Shown one piece after another: positions 21,595 through 32,196 of a stretch of DNA of 64,000 nucleotides. The stretch is taken from assembly GCA_037447655.1 (NCBI GenBank), contig JBBHKE010001128.1, positions 1 through 64,000 of the forward strand, given 5' to 3'. Position 1 is the stretch's first letter. Every line of letters begins with the position of its first letter. Below the pieces are notes generated by a model. That model saw only the letters and a list, made by a program, of their open reading frames with translations, was not told the DNA's origin and did not search any database. Source of the DNA: Zygnema cylindricum. Taxonomy: Eukaryota > Streptophyta > Zygnematophyceae > Zygnematales > Zygnemataceae. Both the position numbers and the translations under genes were made by a program.

Positions 21595-21785
21595 ACTTTG
21601 ACCGGCGTTGACTCTGGCTGACGCTGACTTTTTCTAGGGATTTAGTTTGATTAGCGTTGACTTTGACTTGCTATGAATCCGACCGCCTTTGACTTGGAAT
21701 GGATCTGAACTTGACTGTCGTTGACTCTAACTGGATTCGCATTTGACTGTAATTGTGACTTTGACCGGCGTTGACCGGCGGTGGA
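21595..21785 (+). promoter_or_regulatory. Cluster of ten W-box cores, left arm
   Basis: TTGACC or TTGACT occurs ten times in about 190 bp. TTGAC(C/T) is the established W box bound by plant WRKY factors. Whether this is regulatory or just a degenerate GTTGACTTTGACC-type repeat is not shown by the sequence. Confidence 0.5.
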
Positions 21786-21906
21786 TGTGACTTCCCAAGT
21801 CTCGTAGTTTGTTCTCGAGTTAGGGTTTGTGGAGTCGCGGTTTAGAGAATGCGTTGGCCGTGGGATTCTCAGATTCTCCGATTCTCACTCCGAGCTTCCC
21901 AAGGTG

Positions 21907-22124
21907 CACCTTGCATCGCATTTAGTGTTACTGTTTTTTTTTGCGTCGCTTAAAACATCTTTTAACCGTACACACGCACTTGTCGCGTTATGGATCCGAC
22001 GGTTGCAAGGCGAGATTCTCACCTTCCGATTGGCGGTCTCCAATTGAGAATTGGACAAGTGTGTACGGAGAAAAGATGTTTTAAGTGGTAAAAAAAGCAT
22101 TAACACTAATAGCGATACACGGTG
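21907..22124. mobile_element. TIR MITE inside left palindrome arm
   Basis: Ends CACCTTGCATCGCATTTAG and, inverted, CACCGTGTATCGCTATTAG, with TA beside the inner end. The interior is also an inverted repeat (AAAACATCTTTT...AAAAGATGTTTT). No coding capacity. TIRs of this type and TA flanks recur at 59168-59690, so it belongs to a local MITE family. Confidence 0.6.
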
Positions 22125-22549
22125 TAGTTTCTTAGAATTAGGTTTTCTGCTATTAGGGTTTTAAAATGAGGCTTTGAAACATTAGGGCTTTAGGTTTGGG
22201 GGGGAGGAAGGGATGGGATGGGAGGTTAGGTTTCTTGACCTAGGGTTTTTGAATTAGGGTTCAAAGTTTGAAAGGGTGCTGATGCATTTGTTTTTCTACA
22301 CTAATTTTGGTGTTTAGACTAAAAAAATATGAATCCAGATTTTTTTATCCACATTGAATCTGGTGAGCATAAAATATGTGAGTTTGAACCTTTTTTCAAG
22401 TCAAGGAGAAAGGCTTAAAAAAAAATTAAGAGAAAAGTTATGGAAATTATAGTTTTTTTAGTTATAGGGTTTAGTATGTTTAAAAAATAGGAAAAAGAAA
22501 CACAATGTAAGGCTTTTTTATATTAGTTTTTTTTAGGTTTTTTACAGTT

Positions 22550-22745
22550 TCAGGGTTTGGGCTTTTAGGGTTGAAATTTTTAGGGTTTAAGTTTTTATGG
22601 CTTAAGTTTTTAGGGTTCAAGTTTTTAGGTTTCAAGTTTTTAGGGTTCAAGTTTTAGGGTTCAAGCTTTTAGGGTTCAAGTTTTTAGGGTTTAAGCTTTT
22701 AGGGTTTGAGATTTTAGGGCTTAAGTTTTTAGGGTTTAAGTTTCC
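22550..22745 (+). repeat. TTTAGGG-like degenerate array, left arm
   Basis: Roughly twelve imperfect 15-16-bp units of the form TTTTTAGGGTTCAAG. Each contains the plant telomere word TTTAGGG or a variant, but the period is not 7 bp. Mirror copy at 24904-25090. Confidence 0.8.
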
Positions 22746-23086
22746 GCTCAGCTTTTCGGGATTTTCAACTTCTTGGGATTCTTTTTTGGTTTTTAGAGTT
22801 TTTTAGGGTTTCTAAAAAGGTTTCTTTTTTTTCGTTTTCAGTTTTGTTATATGGTTTTGATGGTTTTTAGAGCCTCAAGGATTTTAAAAATTTGAAGGTG
22901 TACTGAAAATTAAGTACATGTTTTTTTCATTTTTGTAAAACAAAAGAAAAAATTAATTTGATTTTTTTATTTTTGAATGATTTTTTTTTTTGTATGTTTA
23001 GTTATATTGTCACTCGTTGGTATCGTTTTTCATTTTTTTCTTATATATACAAAATATTAAAAAAAAATAGTTGCAGGGAGAAAAGT

Positions 23087-23110
23087 GGGGGGGGGGGGGG
23101 GGGGGAGGGA
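23087..23110. repeat. G homopolymer in left arm
   Basis: A run of about 18 G followed by AGGGAGAGAG. The right-arm partner (near 24545-24570) is a mixed CCCTCCCTCCCCC run, so the homopolymer expanded in one arm only. Confidence 0.85.
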
Positions 23111-23186
23111 GAGAGCTCTTTTTGAATCTTTTAACCGGATCAAACTGAGAAAATAGTAAAATAATACTCCTGCAACACTTTCCATG

Positions 23187-23245
23187 CTCCTTAACACGGA
23201 CCAGCTTTGGTCTTTCCATGCTCCTTAACACGGACCAGCTTTGGA
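23187..23245. repeat. Tandem duplication of about 31 bp
   Basis: CTTTCCATGCTCCTTAACAC plus GGACCAGCTTTGG occurs twice in a row in the left arm and only once in the right arm (about 23600-23640). Confidence 0.8.
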
Positions 23246-23697
23246 AACATAGATAGTGTGAACCGGGTTTTTTGAAAGAGATCTCAAATATCTGGCACTA
23301 CATTTATTCTTTTTTTCTCATTTACACAGATCCGTACATTCTATTAAGGAGAGTTTAACTTCTATGGATTTCATGAATTCAGGTTTACCTCGATGCTAAA
23401 GATTTGGGGTCGAATATGGGGAAATGCAAAGGGAGGCCTTTCCCATTCTTGAGGCCTTTCCCATTCTTTGCAGGGTCCACATGTGCAGGGCTAAAGAGAT
23501 GCTTCAAAAAACCGGACACGTTCAAAGGGTTAAACAGTCGTGCATGTAGTGCCAGATATTTGAGATCTCTTTCAAAAAACCCGGTTCACACTATCTATGT
23601 TTCCAAAGCTGGTCCGTGTTAAGGAGCATGGAGTATTGCAGGAGTATTATTTTACTATTTTCTCAGTTTGATCCGGTTAAAAGATTCAAAAAGAGCT

Positions 23698-24530
23698 GTA
23701 ACACCACGTACAAAATATATGTCCCTAGTGTTAATTTGGTTTCCTAAAAACAGTAGAATTCTGACACCCTTGGAGTTACGCTTGGGCATCCTTATTGAAA
23801 ATGTGATTGTATTTCGAGATTACGTATCTAATGCTACTTCAAGGAAAATGACCATAAACTAAAACTAATTTAAATGCTGTACCTCTAGTACTCTGTGTGA
23901 TGATGTTCAAGTTGGTCATGTTTTGAGCGGCAATAGTTTTGTACCATGTACTATGATGGCCAATGAAGAATGAACACTATTTAGTTGTTGAAGATATTCA
24001 ATGATTTAAAATGAGTTTACATTTGTCCCTTGACAAGCACAAACCAAAAAACGTATTGGGAAGAGAGTTAGAAGTAAAATGTGTGAGGGGAACTGAGAGT
24101 GCAAAGAGGGAGCTATTAGAAATTTGAATGAAGCTAAATGCTAAAAATGGCTTTAAAAATCAACGAGCGTTTTTGCTTCTATAAAAAGTGGCAATCATGA
24201 CTTTCGTATTTTAGTTCCTGTTCTTCAATGGTTGTCGATGGCTTTTTTACTTTACGATTGAATTACACAAACAAACAATAAATAACAAAAAACAAATATA
24301 TAAATTTAAAGAGAAAAAAATTAAACAAAATAAAAAAATGAATAAAGGAACACAAAAACGGAAAAGGAAAATTAAAAAAAAGGATAAAAAAAAACATAAA
24401 AAAAACAATAGATTCAATAAGAAAATATGGGGACTAATAAAAATAAAGAAATAAAGAAAACAAAAAAGTTTAACAAAAAATTTAAACATTCATAACTCTC
24501 ACTGGCCCCTCTCCACCTCTCTCTCACCCT
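23698..24530. other. Insertion of about 0.83 kb interrupting the right arm
   Basis: The left arm is continuous across GAGAGAGCTCTTTTTG; the right arm is broken after AAAAAGAGCT. The inserted DNA has a diverged relative at about 27600-27990: both contain TGTTCAAG(T/C)TGGTC, then GAAGCTAAATGCT/GGCGCTAAATGCT, then TTCTTCAATGG. It is probably an old dispersed repeat. The end sequences are unclear. Confidence 0.55.
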
Positions 24531-24903
24531 CCCTCTCTCTCTCTCCCCTCCCTCCCCCCTCCCACTTTTCTCCCTGCAACTATTTTTTTTTAATATTTTG
24601 TATATATAAGAAAAAAATGAAAAACGATACCAACGAGTGACAATATAACTAAACATACAAAAAAAAAAATCATTCAAAAATAAAAAAATCAAATTAATTT
24701 TTTCTTTTGTTTTACAAAAATGAAAAAAACATGTACTTAATTTTCAGTACACCTTCAAATTTTTAAAATCCTTGAGGCTCTAAAAACCATCAAAACCATA
24801 TAACAAAACTGAAAACGAAAAAAAAGAAACCTTTTTAGAAACCCTAAAAAACTCTAAAAACCAAAAAAGAATCCCAAGAAGTTGAAAATCCCGAAAAGCT
24901 GAG

Positions 24904-25090
24904 CGGAAACTTAAACCCTAAAAACTTAAGCCCTAAAATCTCAAACCCTAAAAGCTTAAACCCTAAAAACTTGAACCCTAAAAGCTTGAACCCTAAAACT
25001 TGAACCCTAAAAACTTGAAACCTAAAAACTTGAACCCTAAAAACTTAAGCCATAAAAACTTAAACCCTAAAAATTTCAACCCTAAAAGCC
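24904..25090 (-). repeat. TTTAGGG-like degenerate array, right arm
   Basis: Inverted copy of 22550-22745: CCCTAAAAACTTGAA-type units, the reverse complement of TTTTTAGGGTTCAAG. Confidence 0.8.
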
Positions 25091-25444
25091 CAAACCCTGA
25101 AACTGTAAAAAACCTAAAAAAAACTAATATAAAAAAGCCTTACATTGTGTTTCTTTTTCCTATTTTTTAAACATACTAAACCCTATAACTAAAAAAACTA
25201 TAATTTCCATAACTTTTCTCTTAATTTTTTTTTAAGCCTTTCTCCTTGACTTGAAAAAAGGTTCAAACTCACATATTTTATGCTCACCAGATTCAATGTG
25301 GATAAATAAATCTGGATTCATATTTTTTTAGTCTAAACACCAAAATTAGTGTAGAAAAACAAATGCGTCAGCACCCTTTCAAACTTTGAACCCTAATTCG
25401 AAAACCCTAGTTCAAGAAACCTATCCTCCCATCCCATCCCTTCC

Positions 25445-25445
<1 letters not shown>

Positions 25446-25487
<42 letters not shown>
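25446..25487. repeat. C homopolymer of about 42 bases
   Basis: An uninterrupted C run. The mirror position in the left arm (22198-22204) has only seven G. Either one arm expanded after the arms formed, or the length is a sequencing or assembly error. Confidence 0.85.
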
Positions 25488-25490
<3 letters not shown>

Positions 25491-25565
25491 CCTAACCTAA
25501 AGCCCTAATGTTTCAAAGCCTCATTTTAAAACCCTAATAGCAGAAAACCTAATTCTAAGAAACTA

Positions 25566-25789
25566 CACCGTGTATCGCTATTAGTGTTAATGCTTTTTTT
25601 ACCACTTAAAACATCTTTTCTCCGTACACACTTGTCCAATTCTCAATTGGAGACCGCCAATCGGAAGGTGTGAATCTCGCCTTTCAATCGCAACCGTCGG
25701 ATCCATAACCCGACAAGTGCGTGTGTACGGATACAAGATGTTTTAAGCGGCGCAAAAAAAAACAGTACCACTAAATGCGATGCAAGGTG
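25566..25789. mobile_element. TIR MITE inside right palindrome arm
   Basis: Inverted counterpart of 21907-22124. Here both ends are flanked by TA (TA|CACCGTGTATCGC...GCGATGCAAGGTG|TA), supporting a TA target site as in Tc1/mariner-type (Stowaway-like) MITEs. Confidence 0.6.
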
Positions 25790-25919
25790 TACCTTGGGAA
25801 GCCCGGAGAATCTGAGAATCGGAGAATCTGAGAATCCCACGGCCAACGCCCTGATTCTCTAAACCGCGACTCCACAAACCCTAACTCGAGAACAAACTAC
25901 AAGACTTTGGAAGTTACAT

Positions 25920-26120
25920 CCACCGCCGGTCAACGCCGGTCAACGCCGGTCAAAGTCACAATTACAGTCAAATGCGAATCCAGTTAGAGTCAACGACAGT
26001 CAAGTTCAGATCCATTCCAAGTCAAAGGCGGTCGGATTCATAGCAAGTCAAATTCAACGCTAATCAAACTAAATCCCGACAAAAAGCCAGCGTCAGCCAG
26101 AGTCAACGCCGGTCAAAGTC
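25920..26120 (-). promoter_or_regulatory. Cluster of ten W-box cores, right arm
   Basis: Mirror of 21595-21785: ten (A/G)GTCAA words, the complement of TTGAC(C/T). Not all copies are identical to the left arm, yet all ten cores remain. Confidence 0.5.
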
Positions 26121-26188
26121 AGCCGGAATTCGGAATCAAAGGTATCGCAAGCACAGGTACGACGGAGTGCAGAAGAGAGAGAGAGGGG

Positions 26189-26243
<55 letters not shown>

Positions 26244-26354
26244 GGGTTGGAGAGGACGGGAGAGGCGGGAGGGAGAGGGAGGCGAGTGGAAGGAAGGAAG
26301 CAGCCAACACTGGAGGCCATGGCATGAATTCCTGCGATGATGACATGGCATGAA

Positions 26355-26760
26355 TTATAAACTGGAATTCATGCCATGTCACGTCACGTTCAGTACTGTA
26401 CTGGCAATCCGCACGGCGTCGTGACGTCATCGATTACGTTTTTCTCGAGAAATGGGACTCGTGTTTTGTCACGTCACGACCCGCGTCTTGAGGACATCGA
26501 TGGGGTGTAATTTACCGATTTGAGTGCGTTCGCAAAGTAAATCTGCCCGTTCCACTTTTTCGCTAAAAAAAGGAATTATTCGAAAGAAAGATTTGGAACA
26601 AAAAACTAAAAAAAAATGGAATTGGTAAAATTACTCCAGCAATGTCCTCAAAACCTGGGACGTGACGTGACGTGACGTGACGTGACGTGACGTGAGAAAT
26701 GATCCAACTTTCCCACCTGCCTCAACATCGAATTCAATCATGACACGTCACAGGGAAGGT
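26355..26760. promoter_or_regulatory. TGACG / TGACGTCA motif cluster with a (CGTGA)7 array
   Basis: CGTGA is repeated seven times at 26661-26695. Around it lie the CRE-like palindrome TGACGTCA near 26421 and several CACGTCACG words. TGACG is the as-1 core bound by TGA-type bZIP factors. No gene starts nearby, so function is unproven. Confidence 0.45.
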
Positions 26761-26941
26761 AATAGTCAGGTGATGTAAAAAACAATTCTGCGAATGGTTG
26801 TTGGATGGAATTGTTAAATGGAATAGGTGAACTTCCATTAGAGGAAAAGTGGGGTTGTTTACTGAACGCCGTACTATTTCGAACAGATTCGTACCATTTT
26901 ATTTTAGACCATCGACTAACCAAGTTAAAATTTTAGACTTA

Positions 26942-27607
26942 GGGTATGGTTACATCAGACAAAAAGTGAGATTTAATACAAAATTTTGTACTTGCCCGTA
27001 CCATACCGTACTATATAATCGTGAGTTTCTTGAAAACAACATTACAGAAAATAAGATTACCATTCTCCAAGTATCCGGGAGAATACATCGACCGTCCGAT
27101 TACATTTTGGTGTTCATCTGCGTAACAATCACTCCATCCGCCTCTCTATTGGTGAACCCACCTCGCGGAGGTGGGTAAACCAATACAGAAGCAGTCAATT
27201 TGCGACACCTGGACGATAGACACGTGCGTCGATAAAAAATGAAAATTTTCACACGTCCTCAACGTCACTTGCCTTCGGACAAGGTGACCGTAAAATCTTT
27301 GCCAAAAAGAAGTACGGTTTTTTCCTGAAAATCAGCAGAGTGAAGGAGATCTCTAAGGTACATTGACGCGGTACACTTGCGAAGTACACGTATGTAATAT
27401 GCAAGTACGGATTTCCATACGAAAATGGTCGGTTTCCAAATCTTCGACGATTTTAGAGATTTGATTGTCAACTTACGTGGAACCACTCAAATCAGAAAAC
27501 GTATGTAAAAACTTATTTACATATGATACGCGATGTAACCGAGGCCTCTTGATACATAAATTTTGTTGTCCGTACTATTACAGAGACCTCTTGACGTAAC
27601 CATACCC
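26942..27607. mobile_element. PIF/Harbinger-like MITE (666 bp)
   Basis: TIRs GGGTATGGTTACATCA and, inverted, GGGTATGGTTACGTCA: the first 12 bases are identical. Both sides carry the 3-bp target TTA (26939-26941 and 27608-27610), the signature of PIF/Harbinger insertion. No transposase frame is present, so it is non-autonomous. Confidence 0.7.
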
Positions 27608-27610
27608 TTA

Positions 27611-28691
27611 GTATTATGTGTTACGGGGTTCAAGCTGGTCGTATTTTGATTGCGAAAAGTTGAGTCCAATCTATCAATGATGGTCAAAAAAGTATGGACA
27701 CGACAGTTTAATCAGATATTCAGTGGTTACAGACAGGTTAAGGAGAGCAGTTGTCCCTTAGCAAACACATAGCAGAAAAACAAGGGGGAAGTGAGTGAAA
27801 GGCAAAGTGTGTGAAGGTAATACGGGAGCAAGAGGGAATCTACCATAAATTTGAAGGGCGCTAAATGCTGGAAATGACTTGAGTGGTCAACAAGTATATT
27901 TTTATTTTTAAATTGGTGTTCATTTGTTTGGTTTCTGTTTTCTTTTCTTCAATGGATGATGGCTTCTTTAATTAGGGTTGAATAACACGTTTTTGTTTGA
28001 ACAAATGCATATTGCTATTTTTTCTTATGAATAACCATTGTCTCTTTTTAATGATCATCGATAAAAATCAAAAGAGAAAGACCATTTGCGACGCAACATT
28101 TTGAGAATCTGCATTAGAAAAATAATCCATACAAATAGAAAGTAACCTTGGTATAATTGTTATTATCAATGTTATTGATGTTATTATTGGTGTTGCTCTA
28201 TTTGTCTATCAACGGTAATTTATATTTAAGTCAAAATTGTAATCAGTCGTCACGGTCTGTCGCGCGACCGATTAGTGTGTCTTTTAGTCACGCGTGTGGT
28301 CCTGATTGTGTCCTATTATGTTTCATTGTTATTTCACAGATTCCTAGTCTCGCGTAGATTCGGTTTCGCGCTTGTTGAAAGTTCATTTCAATTTATTAGT
28401 TATGCACAGGTGTATACGCTATATCATTGCAGTAGTTGGATGTGGAATCCTTAGGTTTCCCTTCCTCAAACAGAAAAGCATAAAGATAATCAGCTTTATC
28501 AAAATCGTGTAATGGCAAACCATTTACGTACATGACGAAACAAGAAACACTGGCAAGATTGTGGGTTATATGGCCTTATTTCATGGATATTGACCTTGGT
28601 CATAAGGGATTTAGAAAAAAAACAAACTAATCTGCAAATCGTTACCAGAGTGATTTTGTTTTTTGCCACGTTAATTATATTTTTTTCGTGC
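27611..28691. other. Spacer with diverged dispersed repeat
   Basis: 27600-27990 is related to 23890-24270 (see the insertion in the palindrome). From 28000 to 28690 I see nothing that I can assign. Confidence 0.4.
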
Positions 28692-29076
28692 TGTGATTGC
28701 GCACAACACTTCTCTTTACATGTGGTTGCCACAGTTTTGTTATGTTAAACCGTGTTCGGCCGTGTGAATTTCCAATTTTAGGGAATTGATCATGGTAGTG
28801 ACTATTTTGATTACGCACGGTCACTTATGTTACCTTGTCAAAGATAGTACGTTTTAAGTACACATTGGTACAAGTTAAGTACCGTTGATTTTGAATTTGA
28901 CGGTCAATCCGTTAAATAGCTTTGTCTTTCAAAATACTGTAACAACCAATTAAAATATTATCGCGCCTGTGAACGTTGACCGTCATAACTAAATCAGCAA
29001 TTCACACGGTCGGCAAAGGTGTACGGTAACAAAACTGCGGCAACCACATGTAAATAAAAGTGTTGCGCACAATCAC
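28692..29076. mobile_element. TIR MITE X (385 bp)
   Basis: Ends TGTGATTGCGCACAACAC and, inverted, GTGATTGTGCGCAACAC; the match continues for about 60 bp (TTTACATGTGGTTGCCGCAGTTTTGTTA). Non-coding. The target duplication is not clear. Confidence 0.6.
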
Positions 29077-29082
29077 TTTTTT

Positions 29083-29446
29083 ACTTTACGTGAGCTCAAC
29101 TGCGAGAGCAGATGTTGGCTATTAACTTAGCCGCAAATTTAAAATTTAACCGCGAAGCATAAATTAAACTTAAACGCAAATTGAAGAACGACACGAAATG
29201 AAACTTCTCAAAACTAAATTACTTGTAGTATTGTATGGATAAACTAAATTGCACAAAACAAAATACACTTTGTACACTATAATAAAACAAAACTGCATAA
29301 AAATATCAATGGAAATAAATGAAAAAATTGTGAGTCGTCACGTGTGACCAAATCAAGCTACACTATTAATGATTTGCGATTAAATTCCAATTTTGCGGCT
29401 AAGTTAAAAGCCAATATGTGCTCTTACGGTGGAACTCATGTAAAGT
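29083..29446. mobile_element. TIR MITE Y (about 364 bp) between two X copies
   Basis: ACTTTACGTGAGCTCAACTG at the left is inverted at the right as ACTTTACATGAGTTCCACCG. TIR similarity extends about 55 bp to TTAACTTAGCCGCAAA. It lies between the right end of X (29076) and a second X end (29452). Confidence 0.6.
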
Positions 29447-29451
29447 AGAAA

Positions 29452-30174
29452 CTGATTGTGCGCAACTCTTTTATTTACATGTGGTTGCCGCGGTTTTGTT
29501 ACCCGTTAAACTTTCGCCGGCCGTGTGAATTGATGATTTTATTATGACGGTCGATGTTCACAAGCTCGGCAATTTTAACAGGTTGTAGCAAAATTTTGAA
29601 AGTCAAAGTTGTTTGACGGATTTACGGTCAAGTTTAAACTCAACGGTACTTCATTTGTACCAATGTGTACTTAAAACGTACAATCTTTGACAAGGTGACT
29701 AAGTGACTGTGCGCAACAAAAATAGTCACTGCTATGATCAATTCCCTAATTGTTTATTTATTATGAGAGCCAACGTTCAAACTGCGGCACAATTTTAAGC
29801 GGTTGTTACAATTTCTCGTAAGTCATTGTTTTTCAACATATTGACAGTTAAATATAAACATAGCGTTACTTAAGTTGTACCAATGTGCACTTAAAACATA
29901 CAATCTTTGAGAAGGTGACATAAGTGATTGTGCGCAAGCTAAATAGTTACTACCATGATCAATTCCCTAATTATTTATTTATTACGACAGTCAACGTTCA
30001 AAACAGCAGCACAATTTTAAGCGGTTTACAATATCTCGCAAGTTAATGCTTTTCAATAGACTGACTTTCAAATCTAAACACAGCGCTACCTAAGTTGAAC
30101 CAATGTGTACTTAAAATGTACAATTTTTGACAAGTTGACGTAGGTGACTACACGCAACCAAAATAGTAAATGCG
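29452..30174. repeat. MITE X relative with three ~220-bp tandem units
   Basis: Begins with the X terminus (TGATTGTGCGCAACTC...). The interior segment then repeats three times: units at about 29529-29735, 29736-29956 and 29957-30174. The second boundary is marked by GATCAATTCCCTAATT and each unit ends near GTGACT/GTGATTGTGCGCAA. X itself (28780-28900, inverted) holds one copy. Confidence 0.65.
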
Positions 30175-30407
30175 ATGATTTATTACCAAATTGGCGATTT
30201 TTTTATTTTGCAGTATTTATTCATTTGTTTGATCAATGACATGATTGTAAATGACTAAGCAACATCACAACAGATGGCGTTAAACTTCCAGAAGTATTAG
30301 AGCACTTTCCCATGTAAGTTAAACTTAGCCTTATTACTTTGTTTTTTAGCAAAGGTTTTCCGTATTAGTTTCTAAGTGTTCCATTGTAACGCAATGAAAT
30401 CGTTACT

Positions 30408-30640
30408 CTAAATTGTGACGAATACAAACGTGTGTGTAACTTGTGACGGTTGTAGAGGACTACAAAACTTGCGACAATTGATGACGTTTACAAAATAGCG
30501 AATTTTGTAGGCGTCTAGTTTCTTGTGACATTATAGATATTTATGATTTGTGACGATTTGAAGTCACGCTCACTTATGATAGCGTCGATCTCACTAATTC
30601 TAAGGCTTTCCGCCATGGATTCCCGAAATATATTTTTCCG
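30408..30640. repeat. Dispersed repeat, copy 1
   Basis: Shares ACTTGTGACGGTT, ACGACAATTG(A/G)TGACGT, and GTGACATT(A/G)TAGAT with 62375-62660, in the same order and orientation. Its nature is unknown. Confidence 0.6.
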
Positions 30641-30872
30641 TCCTTTCTCACTCTACTGGCTATCAAAACACGCCCAAAGATAATTAAAAGTAATATTTTT
30701 TAGAGATCTTGCATTTGATACCATTATTTTCGTTTTTTATTGCAAAAACTGTGAGATAAATTCGTAAATGGAAGAGGGAGAGAGAAAGAGATGCCTTCAC
30801 GGAGTTCGCTTTAGACGAATTGGTGTTGGTTGGTAGAGACACCTCCATATCCCGTGTACGGAAAAAAAAAAT

Positions 30873-31841
30873 TGTAAAAGGATCTCCTACCTCTCAGAAA
30901 ATCCCATTACTACAAACAATTCCAACCACACATTCCACACATTGGAAAACACACATCCACATTTGACAACACTCACATAAGGATAAACTTTAAATTAGAA
31001 GAAGCTTCTGTCCACATAACATTAGCTTGGTCTCTTGCCCTCGTGGCTCAACCCTTTTTTTTAAAGTATTTTCCACTACTCTCCACTCTTAGTAATTCTA
31101 TCTCTTAACTACTAAAACACTATTTAGTTAGTAAGAGATTTCAATGCAAAATGCCTTTTCTCAAATTTGGTTTTAATCGCTCAAGACCAAGATCAGCCGG
31201 AATTTCCACAAACTTTTCCCAAGGAAAAGATGTCTACTCTCCTCTTACACTTCTCCATTTATCCATCATCGCCCTGGACTCGCCAGGCCAGAGTCAAAGC
31301 TCCGTTTGAACAGGCTTTTACCTGGGCCAATCATTGATCAGCAAGGACTCGGACTGACCAATGCAAAAACGTGCGAAATCTCTTACTAACTACTTAGCAC
31401 TTTATTAACCAATCAAATGCTACGTTTCACTACGTAACATTTACGTGCAAAAGCGCGCGCCAAACAAAACGCGACTTCGCACGATCATGCGTCACAAATT
31501 TCGCACGTGAAACTTCCTATGAAATTCCCTTAAGTGAAAGTGACGTTTCGTACTAAAAATTGTACGAAACGAAGTACCATGCATACTGAACGTTTCATTA
31601 GAACTTTATGAAACGTTCACGCGAAATTTCGGTACTAATTTTGACCCTTAACCCGTTTCAATGATACCCACCTGTTATTTAGACCCCACACTGCCACCTA
31701 AGTGCACCCATAACTATAACTTTTGAAATATAACTCCAAATCGCGTGATTCTTTCGCGAACGTCTACCAAATTTAATAATCTATAATCATAACTCCTAAA
31801 TACCCTTTTATAAACAAGTTCGATCCGCTATTACAATTACA
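30873..31841 (-). repeat. 3' LTR of gypsy-1
   Basis: 969 bp; begins TGTAAAAGG (TGTAACAGG in the partner) and ends with TTACA. The polypurine tract AAGGAGGGGATGA (minus strand) lies at 31842-31854. Confidence 0.93.
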
Positions 31842-31854
31842 TCATCCCCTCCTT
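31842..31854 (-). other. Polypurine tract of gypsy-1
   Basis: The minus strand reads AAGGAGGGGATGA, immediately before the LTR; the same sequence is kept in gypsy-2 (42993-43005). Confidence 0.8.
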
Positions 31855-31890
31855 ATTTTTAACTGCCCTTAGTTAAAACATTTTTAATTC

Positions 31891-32196
31891 TCAAGACGGG
31901 ACCTCTATATTATTCTCTCTCCAATACCTCTGTAAAAATTCAGAATTTTTATCCTCTAGAGTCAACTCATCCTCAGGCCTCCCTAGATAATGCACTTGCC
32001 AGAATATAGTATCTCCGACCTTGAACCGTTGACAACCCCAATCTATTACCCATCTGTGTACTTCAGGTTCTATAATTACTGAGGGATCCAATTCCAATTC
32101 TCCTTCGGTTGGTCGAAGATTCGCTGGTTTCAATTGGCTAATGTGTATCACTGGATGAATTTTTGTTGACGCAGGAAAGTGCAATTTGGCAGCAAC
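31891..32196 (-). pseudogene. gypsy-1 integrase C-terminus with chromodomain-like motif
   Basis: In frame with the integrase frame upstream but separated by one TAA (32197-32199); gypsy-2 has TCA (Ser) at that place. VIHISQLKPA is the conserved end of Ty3 integrase. The tail VHYLGRPEDELTLEDKNSEF, followed by LQRYW, has the shape of a chromodomain (aromatic residue, Tyr-Leu, acidic Glu-Asp run, Trp). Chromodomains in chromoviruses guide integration toward marked chromatin. Confidence 0.75.

Larger units (their letters stand above)
21324..26409. repeat. Giant inverted repeat (palindromic element, about 5.1 kb)
   Basis: Starts GATTGCCAGTACAG and ends with its reverse complement. The left arm is 21324-23303. 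The central spacer is 23304-23543. The right arm is 23544-23697 plus about 24531-26409, interrupted by an insertion of about 0.83 kb. Arms match over almost their whole length with small indels. No transposase is visible. Open frames in the arms are low-complexity Ser/Leu/Pro stretches. It could be a foldback transposon, an inverted duplication or an amplification scar. It abuts truncated copia-2 on the left; no target duplication was seen. Confidence 0.85.

Noticed and set aside
21246-21621. Frames with SLSLSLSLSL runs, mirrored at 26093-26430
   Set aside because: Products of the (CT)n microsatellite in the palindrome arms.
22550-22745. True interstitial telomere
   Set aside because: The period is 15-16 bp with TTTAGGG inside, not a 7-bp array.
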